Assembly: GCF_030403745.1 (NCBI RefSeq)
Contig: NZ_JAQMWP010000010.1
Span: forward strand, 62,001-126,000
From: Streptomyces sp. S.PB5
GTDB taxonomy: Bacteria; Actinomycetota; Actinomycetes; Streptomycetales; Streptomycetaceae
Length of the DNA: 64,000 nt
Direction: 5' to 3'
Position 1 is the stretch's first letter; each line of letters starts with the position of its first letter. Shown here in pieces: positions 19,115 to 27,573 of this stretch. A program made the position numbers and the translations under genes. The notes under the pieces were generated by a model. That model was not told the DNA's origin and searched no databases. It was given only the letters and a program-made list of their open reading frames with translations.

Positions 19115-19879
19115 ATGCTGGCGGAACGACGACATCAACTCATCCTGCGGGCCCTGCGCTCGGGCGGCCCCGCGGCTGTGACCGACCTCTCCGAGCAGCT
19201 CGGTGTGAGCCCCGCCACCATCCGGCGTGACCTGGTCAAACTGGAGGAGGACGGGCTGCTCACCCGGGTCCACGGCGGCGCCCGCGCCGAGGAGGGCGAC
19301 CAGCCCTTCGCGGAGGTCGCCGAGGTCCGCGTGGCCGAGAAGGACGCCATAGCCGCGCATGCGGCGGGGCTGATCAAGGACGGTCAGTCGGTGCTGCTCG
19401 ACATCGGCACCACCGCCTACCGGCTCGCCCGCCAGCTGCACGGCCGCCGCCTCACCGTGATCACCAGCAACCTGGTGGTCTACGAGGAGCTCGCCGACGA
19501 CGAGGGCATCGAACTGGTCCTGCTCGGCGGCATGGTCCGCCGCGAGTACCGCTCCCTGGTCGGCTTCCTCACCGAGGACAACCTCCGTCAGCTGCACGCC
19601 GACTGGCTCTTCCTCGGCACCAGTGGAGTGCGCCCCGGTGGGCAGGTGATGGACACGACGGTCGTCGAGGTGCCGGTCAAGCGCGCCATGATCAAGGTGA
19701 GCGACAAGGTGGTGCTGCTCGCCGACGCGGCGAAGTTCCCGGGGACGGGAATGGCGAAGGTCTGCGGTCCCGAGGACCTGGACGTGGTGGTGACGAACGC
19801 GCCGGTGGACGCCGCGACGCGGGCCTCCCTGGAGGAGGCCGGCGTCGTGGTGGCGCTGGCAGGAAAGGCTCAAGCGTGA
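19115..19879 (+). CDS. DeoR-family sugar regulator
   Basis: 254 residues from ATG 19115; an in-frame ATG at 19094 would add seven residues, but DeoR proteins normally begin a few residues before the RH motif seen here (MLAERRHQLILRAL). Seen: the DeoR helix-turn-helix VTDLSEQLGVSPATIRRDLV, LLTRVHGGA, then the sugar-phosphate sensing domain with LLDIGTTAYRLARQL, VITSNLVVYEEL and DWLFLGTSGVR. It overlaps the GH4 gene (GTGA) and probably represses both divergent operons until a sugar phosphate binds. Confidence 0.9.
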   Translation: MLAERRHQLILRALRSGGPAAVTDLSEQLGVSPATIRRDLVKLEEDGLLTRVHGGARAEEGDQPFAEVAEVRVAEKDAIAAHAAGLIKDGQSVLLDIGTTAYRLARQLHGRRLTVITSNLVVYEELADDEGIELVLLGGMVRREYRSLVGFLTEDNLRQLHADWLFLGTSGVRPGGQVMDTTVVEVPVKRAMIKVSDKVVLLADAAKFPGTGMAKVCGPEDLDVVVTNAPVDAATRASLEEAGVVVALAGKAQA

Positions 19880-21213
19880 AGCTGACGATTCTGGGCGGCG
19901 GCGGATTCCGGGTGCCGCTCGTGTACGGGGCGCTTCTGACGGACCGTGCCGAGGGGCGGGTCACGGAAGTCGTTCTGCACGATCTGGACGACAGACGACT
20001 GTATGCAGTCGCCCGTGTACTGGCTGAACAGGCGTCGACCGTCGACGACGCCCCCAAGGTCACCGCCACCACCGACCTCGACGAGGCCCTGCGCGGCGCC
20101 GACTTCGTCTTCTCCGCGATCCGCGTGGGCGGCCTGGAGGGCAGGGCGAACGACGAGCGGGTGGCCCTCGCCGAGGGTGTCCTCGGCCAGGAGACCGTCG
20201 GCGCCGGCGGCATCGCCTACGGCCTGCGCACGGTCCCCGTCGCCGTCGACATCGCCCGGCGCGTCGCCCGCCTCGCCCCCGACGCCTGGGTCATCAACTT
20301 CACCAACCCGGCCGGTCTGGTCACCGAGGCCATGTCCCGCCACCTCGCGGGCCGCGTCATCGGCATCTGCGACTCCCCGGTCGGCCTCGGCCGCCGTATC
20401 GCCCGGGTGCTCGGCGCGAACCCGCGCGAGGCCTGGATCGACTACGTCGGCCTCAACCACCTCGGCTGGGTCCGCGGCCTGCGCGTCGCGGGCCGCGACG
20501 AACTCCCGCGCCTGCTCGCCGACCCCGGACTGCTCGGCTCCTTCGAGGAGGGCAAGCTCTTCGGCGTCGACTGGCTCCAGTCGCTCGGCGCGATCCCGAA
20601 CGAATACCTGCACTACTACTACTTCAACCGCGAGGCCGTGCGCGCCTACCAGCAGGCCGACAAGACCCGCGGCGCCTTCCTCCGCGACCAGCAGGCCCGC
20701 TTCTACGACGAGGTCGGCGCCGCCGACGCCAAGGCACTGGACGTCTGGGACCGCACCCGCGCCGAGCGCGAGGCCACCTACATGTCCGAGAACCGCGAGA
20801 CCGCCGGCGCCGGCGAGCGCGACGCCGACGACCTGTCCGGCGGCTATGAGAAGGTCGCCCTCGCGCTGATGCGGGCCATCGCCCGCGACGAGCGCACGAC
20901 CCTGATCCTCAACGTCCGCAACCAGAGCACCCTCTCGGTGCTCGACAACGATGCCGTGATCGAGGTCCCCTGCCTCGTCGACGCCAACGGCGCCCACCCG
21001 GTCGCCGTCGAGCCGCTGCCCGACCACGCCACAGGGCTGGTCTGCGCGGTCAAGGCGGTCGAGCGCGAGGTGCTCGCCGCGGCCGAGTCCGGCTCCCGCA
21101 CGACCGCGGTGAAGGCCTTCGCGCTGCATCCGCTCGTGGACTCCGTGAACGTCGCCCGGCGGCTGGTGGAGGGCTATCGCGAGGTCCATCCGGGCCTGGC
21201 GTACCTTAGGTGA
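19876..21213 (+). CDS. GH4 glycosidase (6-phospho-beta-glucosidase type)
   Basis: 445 residues starting at GTG 19876. Seen: the Rossmann start KLTILGGGGFRVPLVYGALL, VINFTNPAGLVTEAM, the metal ligand Cys165 in GICDSP and His195 in GLNHLGW. GH4 enzymes need NAD+ and a divalent metal and cleave by an oxidation-elimination route; this subgroup usually acts on 6-phospho-beta-glycosides, though actinobacterial members may accept unphosphorylated sugars. Coupling to the DeoR gene and the divergent PfkB kinase fits a sugar-phosphate theme. A GTATGCAG octamer lies at codons 42-45. I am sure of the family, not of the substrate. Confidence 0.88.
   Translation: MKLTILGGGGFRVPLVYGALLTDRAEGRVTEVVLHDLDDRRLYAVARVLAEQASTVDDAPKVTATTDLDEALRGADFVFSAIRVGGLEGRANDERVALAEGVLGQETVGAGGIAYGLRTVPVAVDIARRVARLAPDAWVINFTNPAGLVTEAMSRHLAGRVIGICDSPVGLGRRIARVLGANPREAWIDYVGLNHLGWVRGLRVAGRDELPRLLADPGLLGSFEEGKLFGVDWLQSLGAIPNEYLHYYYFNREAVRAYQQADKTRGAFLRDQQARFYDEVGAADAKALDVWDRTRAEREATYMSENRETAGAGERDADDLSGGYEKVALALMRAIARDERTTLILNVRNQSTLSVLDNDAVIEVPCLVDANGAHPVAVEPLPDHATGLVCAVKAVEREVLAAAESGSRTTAVKAFALHPLVDSVNVARRLVEGYREVHPGLAYLR
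20001..20008 (+). repeat. GTATGCAG octamer, copy 4
   Basis: In the 5' part of the GH4 gene, within a CGACTG-TATG-CAGTCG inverted repeat (19997-20012). GT follows after six bases. It uses a rare TAT and a GCA codon. Confidence 0.45.
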
Positions 21214-21222
21214 GCACCTGCT

Positions 21223-21236
21223 GGTAAGCGCTTTCC
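21223..21236 (+). promoter_or_regulatory. LacI-type operator-like palindrome before GH38
   Basis: GGTAAGCGCTTTCC is a near-perfect palindrome with the central CG typical of LacI-family operators. It lies in the 71-bp gap between the GH4 stop and the alpha-mannosidase start, suggesting that the mannosidase-fucosidase pair is separately regulated. No adjacent LacI gene is present; the assignment is inference. Confidence 0.4.
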
Positions 21237-21284
21237 CCTGCCTTCTCCGCCGACCCCTTCTCTTCCTCCTCCCTGGAGCTCTCC

Positions 21285-24200
21285 ATGCACGACGAACGCC
21301 GACGGATCGAGGAGCGCGTAGAGCGCCTCCACACCCAGCGCATCAAGCCCGCCGTCTACGCGGCCACCGTCCCCTTCGAGGTCGAGGCGTGGCAGGCGCC
21401 CGGTGAGCCGGTCTCCTTCGAGGAGGCGGCCGCCGCCCGGTACACGCCCTTCGCGATGGACACCCCGTGGGGCCCGCCCTGGGGCACCACCTGGTTCCGG
21501 ATGCGGGGCGAGGTGCCCGCCGCGTTCGCCGGGAAGCGCGTCGAGGCGGTCATCGACCTCGGCTTCGTCGGCGACTGGCCCGGCAACCAGGCCGAGGCCC
21601 TGGTCCACCTGCCCGACGGCCGCCCCCTGAAGGCGGTCAACCCGCTCAACCAGTACGTCCCGATCGCCAACCCGGCCACCGGCGGCGAGCGGATCGACTA
21701 CCTGGTCGAGGCCGCCTCCAACCCCGACATCCTGGCGAACAACTTCTCCCGGCCCACGCTGCTGGGCGATGTGCTGACGGCGGGCGACAAGCCCCTCTAC
21801 ACCTTCCAGCGCGCCGACATCGCCGTCCTCGACGAAGAGGTCTGGCACCTCGACCTCGACATCCAGGTCCTGCTCGGCGTCATGACCCACCTCGGCGACC
21901 ACGAGCCCCGCCGCCACGAGATCATGCACGCCCTGGACCGGGCCATGGACGTCCTCGACCTGGACGACATCTCCGGCAGCGCGGCGGCGGTCCGCGAGGT
22001 GCTCGCCCCGGTCCTCGCCAAGCCCGCCCACGCCAGCGCGCACATCGTCTCCGGCGTGGGCCACGCCCACATCGACTCCGCCTGGCTCTGGCCGATCCGC
22101 GAGACCAAGCGCAAGACGTCCCGCACCTTCTCCAACGTCACCTCGCTCGCCGACGAGTACGACGACTTCATCTTCGCCTGCTCCCAGGCCCAGCAGTACG
22201 AGTGGGTGCGCGACAACTACCCGCACGTCTGGGCCCGTATCCAGGACTCCGTGAAGAAGGGCCAGTGGGCGCCGGTCGGCGGCATGTGGGTCGAGTCCGA
22301 CGGCAACCTGCCCGGCGGCGAGGCCATCGCCCGCCAGCTCATCCACGGCAAGCGGTTCTTCATCGAGCACTTCGGCATCGAGACCAAGGGCGTCTGGCTG
22401 CCGGACTCCTTCGGCTACAACGCCGCCTACCCGCAGCTCGCCAAGCTCGCCGGCAACGACTGGTTCCTCACCCAGAAGATCTCCTGGAACCAGACCAACA
22501 AGTTCCCCCACCACACCTTCTGGTGGGAGGGCATCGACGGCACCCGCATCTTCACGCACTTCCCGCCCGTCGACACCTACAACGCCCGCTTCTCCGGCGA
22601 GGAGATGGACCGCGCGGTCCGCAACTACGCCGAGAAGGGCGCAGGGAAGCGCTCGCTGGCCCCCTTCGGCTGGGGCGACGGCGGCGGCGGCCCCACCCGC
22701 GAGATCATGGAACGCGCCCGCCGTCTCGCCGACCTGGAGGGCTCGCCCAAGGTTGTCGTCGAGCACCCCGACGAGTTCTTCGCCAAGGCCCGCGCCGAGT
22801 ACGAGGACGCCCCCGTCTGGCACGGCGAGCTCTATCTGGAGCTGCACCGCGCCACCTACACCTCCCAGGCCCGCACCAAGCAGGGCAACCGCCGCAGCGA
22901 ACACAAGCTGCGCGAGGCCGAGTTGTGGGCGACGACGGCCGCGCTGCACGCGCCGGACTACACCTACCCGTACGACAAGCTCGACCGCCTGTGGAAGACG
23001 GTCCTGCTCCACCAGTTCCACGACATCCTGCCGGGCTCGTCCATCGCCTGGGTGCACCGCGAGGCGGAGGCCGAATACGCCCGCGTGGCCGAGGAGTTGG
23101 AGGCGCTGACGGCCGAGGCGGTCGCGGCGCTGGGCGGCGGCGGGGCGCGGGTCTTCAACACCAGCCCGTACGACCGCGCCGAGGTGGTCCGGGACGGCTC
23201 CGGCGCACCGGCGTTCGTGTCGGTCCCCGCGAACGGCAGCGCGCCCCTCGCGGCCGACGCGGCCGAGCCCGCGCACCCCGTGTCGGTCGACGGCCACGTC
23301 CTCGACAACGGTCTCGTCCGGGTACAGGTGGCGGAAGACGGAACACTGTCGTCTGTATACGACATCCGCGCGAACCGTGAAGTCCTCGCCGAGCCCGGCA
23401 ACCTCCTCCGCCTCCACACCGACCTCCCGAACTACTGGGACGCCTGGGACATCGACAAGCACTACAAGAACCGCTTCACCGACCTGCTGGACGCCTCCTC
23501 GATCGAGGTCGTCTCGCAGGACCCGCTGCTCGGCGCCGTCCGTGTCACACGCGCCTTCGGCAAGGGCTCGACGATCACCCAGACGATCAGCGTCCGCGCC
23601 GGCAGCCCCCGGATCGACATCGAGACGGACATCGACTGGCACGAGGCCGAGAAGATCCTCAAGGCCGGCTTCCCGATCGACATCCGCGCCCCGCACTCCT
23701 CCGCCGAGATCCAGTTCGGCCACATCCAGCGCCCGACGCACACCAACACCAGCTGGGAGGCGGCCCGTTTCGAGGTCTCCGGCCACCGCTGGGTGCATGT
23801 GGGCGAACCCGGCTACGGCGTCGCCGTCCTCAACGACTCGACCTACGGCCACGACGTGACCCGCACGGTCCGCGAGGACGGCGGTACGACGACGAAGGTC
23901 AGCCTCAGCCTGGTCCGCGCCCCGCGCGTCCCGGACCCGGAGGCCGACCAGGGCAGGCACCGCTTCACGTACTCCCTGCTGCCCGGCGCGAGCATCGAGG
24001 ACGCGGTCGCCGAGGGGTACGCCCTCAACCTCCCCCTCCGCGTGGCCGATTCGGCGGGTGAGCCCGAGCCGGTCGTCTCCGTCGACGGCGAGGGCATCAC
24101 CGTGGAGGCGGTCAAGCTCGCCGACGACACCTCGGGCGATGTGGTGGTACGGCTCTACGAGTCCCGCGGCGGCCGCGCCGAGGGCGTCCTGCGCACCGGC

Positions 24201-24344
24201 TTCCCGCTCGCCGGGGCCACGGTCACCGACCTCCTGGAGCGCCCGCTCACCGGGGACGAGGCCGTCGTCGACGGCGAGGTCCCGGTCCGGCTGCGTCCTT
24301 TCCAGATCCTGACCCTGCGACTGAAGCGTGCCGAGGTGAACTGA
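21285..24344 (+). CDS. alpha-mannosidase, glycoside hydrolase family 38
   Basis: 1019 residues, cytoplasmic (no signal peptide). Seen: HAHIDSAWLWP with zinc-binding His260 and Asp264, WLPDSFGYN with nucleophile Asp374, HHTFWWEGIDG, then the helical middle domain (HQFHDILPGSSIAWVH) and long beta-sandwich C-terminal domains. GH38 enzymes remove alpha-mannosyl residues with retention, using zinc, from N-glycan-type or other mannosides (family knowledge). The GH29 fucosidase starts 4 bp after the stop, so the two are cotranscribed. A short stretch GTATAC at 23355 differs from the nearby octamers and was not counted with them. Confidence 0.93.
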   Translation: MHDERRRIEERVERLHTQRIKPAVYAATVPFEVEAWQAPGEPVSFEEAAAARYTPFAMDTPWGPPWGTTWFRMRGEVPAAFAGKRVEAVIDLGFVGDWPGNQAEALVHLPDGRPLKAVNPLNQYVPIANPATGGERIDYLVEAASNPDILANNFSRPTLLGDVLTAGDKPLYTFQRADIAVLDEEVWHLDLDIQVLLGVMTHLGDHEPRRHEIMHALDRAMDVLDLDDISGSAAAVREVLAPVLAKPAHASAHIVSGVGHAHIDSAWLWPIRETKRKTSRTFSNVTSLADEYDDFIFACSQAQQYEWVRDNYPHVWARIQDSVKKGQWAPVGGMWVESDGNLPGGEAIARQLIHGKRFFIEHFGIETKGVWLPDSFGYNAAYPQLAKLAGNDWFLTQKISWNQTNKFPHHTFWWEGIDGTRIFTHFPPVDTYNARFSGEEMDRAVRNYAEKGAGKRSLAPFGWGDGGGGPTREIMERARRLADLEGSPKVVVEHPDEFFAKARAEYEDAPVWHGELYLELHRATYTSQARTKQGNRRSEHKLREAELWATTAALHAPDYTYPYDKLDRLWKTVLLHQFHDILPGSSIAWVHREAEAEYARVAEELEALTAEAVAALGGGGARVFNTSPYDRAEVVRDGSGAPAFVSVPANGSAPLAADAAEPAHPVSVDGHVLDNGLVRVQVAEDGTLSSVYDIRANREVLAEPGNLLRLHTDLPNYWDAWDIDKHYKNRFTDLLDASSIEVVSQDPLLGAVRVTRAFGKGSTITQTISVRAGSPRIDIETDIDWHEAEKILKAGFPIDIRAPHSSAEIQFGHIQRPTHTNTSWEAARFEVSGHRWVHVGEPGYGVAVLNDSTYGHDVTRTVREDGGTTTKVSLSLVRAPRVPDPEADQGRHRFTYSLLPGASIEDAVAEGYALNLPLRVADSAGEPEPVVSVDGEGITVEAVKLADDTSGDVVVRLYESRGGRAEGVLRTGFPLAGATVTDLLERPLTGDEAVVDGEVPVRLRPFQILTLRLKRAEVN

Positions 24345-24347
24345 CCC

Positions 24348-25598
24348 GTGCCCATGCAACCCTGGTTCACCGACGCCAAGTTGGGGATCTTCGTCCACTG
24401 GGGCATCTACGCCGTCGACGGCGTCCAGGAGTCCTGGTCGTTCTACGACGACATCGTCCCGCACGACCGGTACATGTCCCAGCTCGACCGCTTCACGGGC
24501 GCCGAGTACGACCCCCGTGCGTGGGCCGACCTGTTCGCCCGCGCCGGGGCGAGGTACGCCGTGCTGACGACCCGTCACCACGACGGAGTCGCCCTGTGGG
24601 ACACGAAGTTCGGCGACCTCAACCTCGGCAAGGACTACATCGGCCCGTACGCCGAGGCGCTACGCGAGAAGGACCTCAAGGTCGGCTTCTACTACTCGCA
24701 CTCCGACTGGAACCACCCCGATTACGCCTCCACGCGCAAGCCGGGCCGCCCGCCGGAGCAGGAGGACAACCGCTACTCCGAATGCGCCGCCAAGGACGAG
24801 GACCTGGCGGCCTGGGAGAGGTTCATCGCCTACCGCGACGGCCAGATCCGCGAACTGGCCTCCCGCTACCGGCCCGACCTGATGTGGTTCGACGGCGAGT
24901 GGGACCGCAGCGAGGAGCAGTGGCGGATCCCCGAACTCGCCGCGCTCATCCGCTCGTACAACCCCGACGTGGTCTTCAACGCCCGCATGCTCAGCGAGGG
25001 CGACTACGCCACCCCCGAACAGGGCGCCCCCATCGAACCGCCCGCCGGGCCCTGGGAGTTGTGCCTGACCATCAACGACTCGTGGGGATACCAGCACCAC
25101 GACCACAACCACAAGTCGCTCACCCAGCTGGTCCGCTACTTCACCGAGACCATCGGCGGAGGCGGCAATCTGCTCCTCGACGTCGGCCCGATGGAGGACG
25201 GCACCATCCCGCAGCCGCAGGTGGAGCGCCTCGAAGGGCTGGGGGAGTGGATCGCCAGGCACGCGGAGGCGGTGTACGGAACGGTCCGTGGACTGCCCGC
25301 CGGGCACCACTACGGGCCCAGCACCCTCTCCGCCGACCGGCGCACCCTCTACCTGACCCTGTTCGACATCCCCCGCGCCGAGATCGGTGTCCGCGGGCTC
25401 GTCACCCCGGTCCGCAAGGTCACCGTCCTCGGCACCGGTACCGAGCTCGCCCACCGGGTGATCGGCGGACTGCACGAGGCGGTCGGCGTGCTGTGGATCG
25501 AACCGCCCGCGGAGTCCGACCTCGACCCGCACGCCACGGTGCTCGCGGTCGAGCTGGACGGAGAACTGGAGCTGTACCGGGGCGCGGGACGCTTCTGA
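24348..25598 (+). CDS. alpha-L-fucosidase, glycoside hydrolase family 29
   Basis: 416 residues from GTG 24348 (an ATG two codons later is also possible), without a signal peptide. Seen: KLGIFVHWGIYAV, TTRHHDGVALWDT, KVGFYYSHSDWNHPDY and LMWFDGEWD with nucleophile Asp182, then a C-terminal beta domain from about residue 330. It releases alpha-linked fucose by a retaining mechanism. Together with the GH38, GH2 and importer genes it suggests stepwise intracellular trimming of a fucosylated, mannose- and galactose-containing oligosaccharide. Confidence 0.9.
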   Translation: MPMQPWFTDAKLGIFVHWGIYAVDGVQESWSFYDDIVPHDRYMSQLDRFTGAEYDPRAWADLFARAGARYAVLTTRHHDGVALWDTKFGDLNLGKDYIGPYAEALREKDLKVGFYYSHSDWNHPDYASTRKPGRPPEQEDNRYSECAAKDEDLAAWERFIAYRDGQIRELASRYRPDLMWFDGEWDRSEEQWRIPELAALIRSYNPDVVFNARMLSEGDYATPEQGAPIEPPAGPWELCLTINDSWGYQHHDHNHKSLTQLVRYFTETIGGGGNLLLDVGPMEDGTIPQPQVERLEGLGEWIARHAEAVYGTVRGLPAGHHYGPSTLSADRRTLYLTLFDIPRAEIGVRGLVTPVRKVTVLGTGTELAHRVIGGLHEAVGVLWIEPPAESDLDPHATVLAVELDGELELYRGAGRF

Positions 25599-25650
25599 CC
25601 GCGCCGCGGACGGCGGTTCCCGTCAAGGATTGAGAACGCGGTGAGTCACC

Positions 25651-25683
25651 GGGTCACGGCGGGCTTCCAGCCCGCCGTGACCC
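25651..25683. terminator. strong bidirectional terminator hairpin
   Basis: A perfect 14-bp stem GGGTCACGGCGGGC / GCCCGCCGTGACCC with loop TTCCA, followed by CTTTC on the plus strand. It lies between the convergent GH29 and chitinase genes. Confidence 0.85.
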
Positions 25684-25743
25684 TTTCGTGCCGCCTGCTG
25701 AACATCTCGCAGGCGTGGGGCACGGGACCGGCTGACTCGTGGT

Positions 25744-27423
25744 TCAGCCGGTGAACCCGGCCGTGATGGAGGTGAACTGCCAGTTGCTCTGGCTGATGCC
25801 GGAGCAGTTGCTGACCACGCCGCCGCCCGGGCACGGCCGGTCACGGTTGACCGACCAGAACGCCAGCCGTGCGATGTGACGGGAGTTCGCCCAGTCCCGG
25901 ATCGAGGTCCAGGTCGCGGGGGAGGTGAGCTCCTGCTGGTCGGAGAGCCCGTTCATGCCGGAGATGCCGATGTGGGCGTAGGCGGTGGCGTCGTCCCAGC
26001 CGAAGGTGGACTTCAGCTTGGTCTTCAGCCCCTCCGTCGCGTTCACGGTGTTGCCGTACATGTCGGCGCCGCCGCCGAAGTCGAACGGCATGATCGTGAA
26101 CACGTCGATGCCGGCGTTGAGCGCCTTGGCCTGCTCGATGAGCCGGTTGCCCCAGTACGTCGGCCCGGTCGTGGACGTCCCGAAGGTCAGCACGGTCCGC
26201 AGCCCCGGGTTGTTCGCCTTGACGATCTTCAGGGCGCCCAGGATCCGGTCCTGCACGGTCGCGTTCTCGAACTCGTCCGTGTTCTCGATGTCGACGTCGA
26301 TCGCCTTGAGCCCGTAGGCGTCGATCACCTTCTGGTAGGCGCCGGCCAGTGCCTCGGGGGTGGAGCAGTTCGGCCCGAGCTTGTTCCCGCTCCAGCCGCC
26401 GATCGACGGCACGATGTCACCGCCGGCGGACCGGATGGAGTTGATGACGCTCTGGTCGTTGCCGCCGGTCAGCGGCCGACTGCCGTCCCAGGCCGGATTG
26501 CAGCCGCCGGAGGACAGGATGAACGCCATCGTGTACCACTTGATCCCGGTCGAGCTCATCACCGAGCTCGCGCTCGGCGGATCACCCCACCCGAGGTACA
26601 GATAGGGCGCGGCCTGCTTGAACCCGGTACCGCCCCCGCCGCCCGCGTCGGTGGTCACACTCACGGCGTTGGAGGCAGCGGAGGAGTTCCCGGCCGCGTC
26701 CCGCGCCCGCACGGTGAAGGTGTAGGCCGTACTGGCGGCGAGCCCGCTGACCGTGGCACTCGTACCGGAGACACTGAGCACCTGGTTCGGCCCGCTGTAG
26801 ACGTCGTACGCCGTGACACCCACGTTGTCCGTCGAGGCGTTCCACGCCAGCGACACGCTCGACGAGGTCTTCCCGGTCGACCGCAGACTCGACGGCACGG
26901 TCGGCGCCTGCGTGTCCGAACTCCCGCCCGGGCCGTCGAGGTTGATGTCATCGGCGTAGTAGGTGCCCTGCGCGTACCACCCGTGGACGTACACGGTGGC
27001 ACTGGTCTGCGAGGCACCGGTCGTGAAGGACACGCTGAGCTGGCTGTACGCCGACGGCGACGAGGTCCATGTCGAGGAACCGCCGTCCACCCCGAGGTAC
27101 ACATAGCTGCCGCGCACCCAGCCGCTCAGCGTGTACGCCGTGTTCGGCCGCACGGCGACGGTCTGGCTGCACTTGGCGATGTCGCTCGAACTCACCGCAC
27201 CGGCGAGCGCCTTGCCGCCGGTGCGCACGGGGGAGGAGACGACCGAGCCGAGATTGCCGGTGCAGGACCAGGGGCTCAGGGCCCCCGACTCGAACCCGGG
27301 GTTGGTCAGGACGTTGGCCGCCTGGGCGGTACCGGGAAGGGCGACGGCACCGGCGAGCGCGAGGGCCGCGGTGCCGAGGAGCGCGAAGAGACGTCTGGGA
27401 CGCCACAGGAGTGGGGTGCGCAC
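25744..27423 (-). CDS. secreted chitinase, GH18 with CBM and FN3
   Basis: 559 residues from GTG 27423, five bases after GGGAG. Seen in order: signal peptide ending at GTAQA (about 35), a beta-sandwich carbohydrate-binding module beginning NVLTNPGFESG (about 36-165), a fibronectin-III domain (about 178-265, VPSSLRSTGKTSSSVSL), a Gly-rich linker, and the GH18 barrel (about 275-559) with SIGGW and the catalytic DVDIE (Glu380). It hydrolyses beta-1,4-N-acetylglucosamine polymers outside the cell. An endo-beta-N-acetylglucosaminidase is a weaker alternative, given the neighbouring N-glycan-type enzymes. Mirror-image operators flank its promoter. Confidence 0.87.
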   Translation of the reverse strand: MRTPLLWRPRRLFALLGTAALALAGAVALPGTAQAANVLTNPGFESGALSPWSCTGNLGSVVSSPVRTGGKALAGAVSSSDIAKCSQTVAVRPNTAYTLSGWVRGSYVYLGVDGGSSTWTSSPSAYSQLSVSFTTGASQTSATVYVHGWYAQGTYYADDINLDGPGGSSDTQAPTVPSSLRSTGKTSSSVSLAWNASTDNVGVTAYDVYSGPNQVLSVSGTSATVSGLAASTAYTFTVRARDAAGNSSAASNAVSVTTDAGGGGGTGFKQAAPYLYLGWGDPPSASSVMSSTGIKWYTMAFILSSGGCNPAWDGSRPLTGGNDQSVINSIRSAGGDIVPSIGGWSGNKLGPNCSTPEALAGAYQKVIDAYGLKAIDVDIENTDEFENATVQDRILGALKIVKANNPGLRTVLTFGTSTTGPTYWGNRLIEQAKALNAGIDVFTIMPFDFGGGADMYGNTVNATEGLKTKLKSTFGWDDATAYAHIGISGMNGLSDQQELTSPATWTSIRDWANSRHIARLAFWSVNRDRPCPGGGVVSNCSGISQSNWQFTSITAGFTG

Positions 27424-27477
27424 GTGATCTCCCTGAAGATATGGGGGTGCCCGGGAGTGCAGGGGAGTGCGCAACAC

Positions 27478-27533
27478 AAGTTGGTATGGACCAATCCGCC
27501 TGTCAAGGGTGAGAGGGGGAATTGGTCCATACC
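27478..27533 (-). promoter_or_regulatory. chitinase promoter with paired operators
   Basis: Two 13-bp elements, GGTATGGACCAAT (27483-27495) and ATTGGTCCATACC (27521-27533), are exact reverse complements and flank a TTGACA -35 box (27506-27501, minus strand) with a weak -10 CAACTT 17 bp on. Each element carries the TGGT-N4-ACC core seen in Streptomyces chitinase direct repeats and DasR sites. Control by N-acetylglucosamine sensing is inferred. Confidence 0.65.
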
Positions 27534-27573
27534 GGTTGAGGGGAGGGTGCCCTGTGAGAGGGGTGCCGACGGC

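Noticed and set aside
22641..22656. Additional AAGCGCT LacI-like sequence inside the alpha-mannosidase gene
   Set aside because: Only the central half of the palindrome matches and it is explained by Lys-Arg-Ser codons.
21174..24581. Open minus-strand frame of more than 1100 codons opposite the alpha-mannosidase
   Set aside because: It is a GC-bias shadow of the GH38 gene. Its translation is low-complexity Val/Gly/Asp/Arg-rich text without motifs, while the plus frame has full GH38 catalytic signatures.
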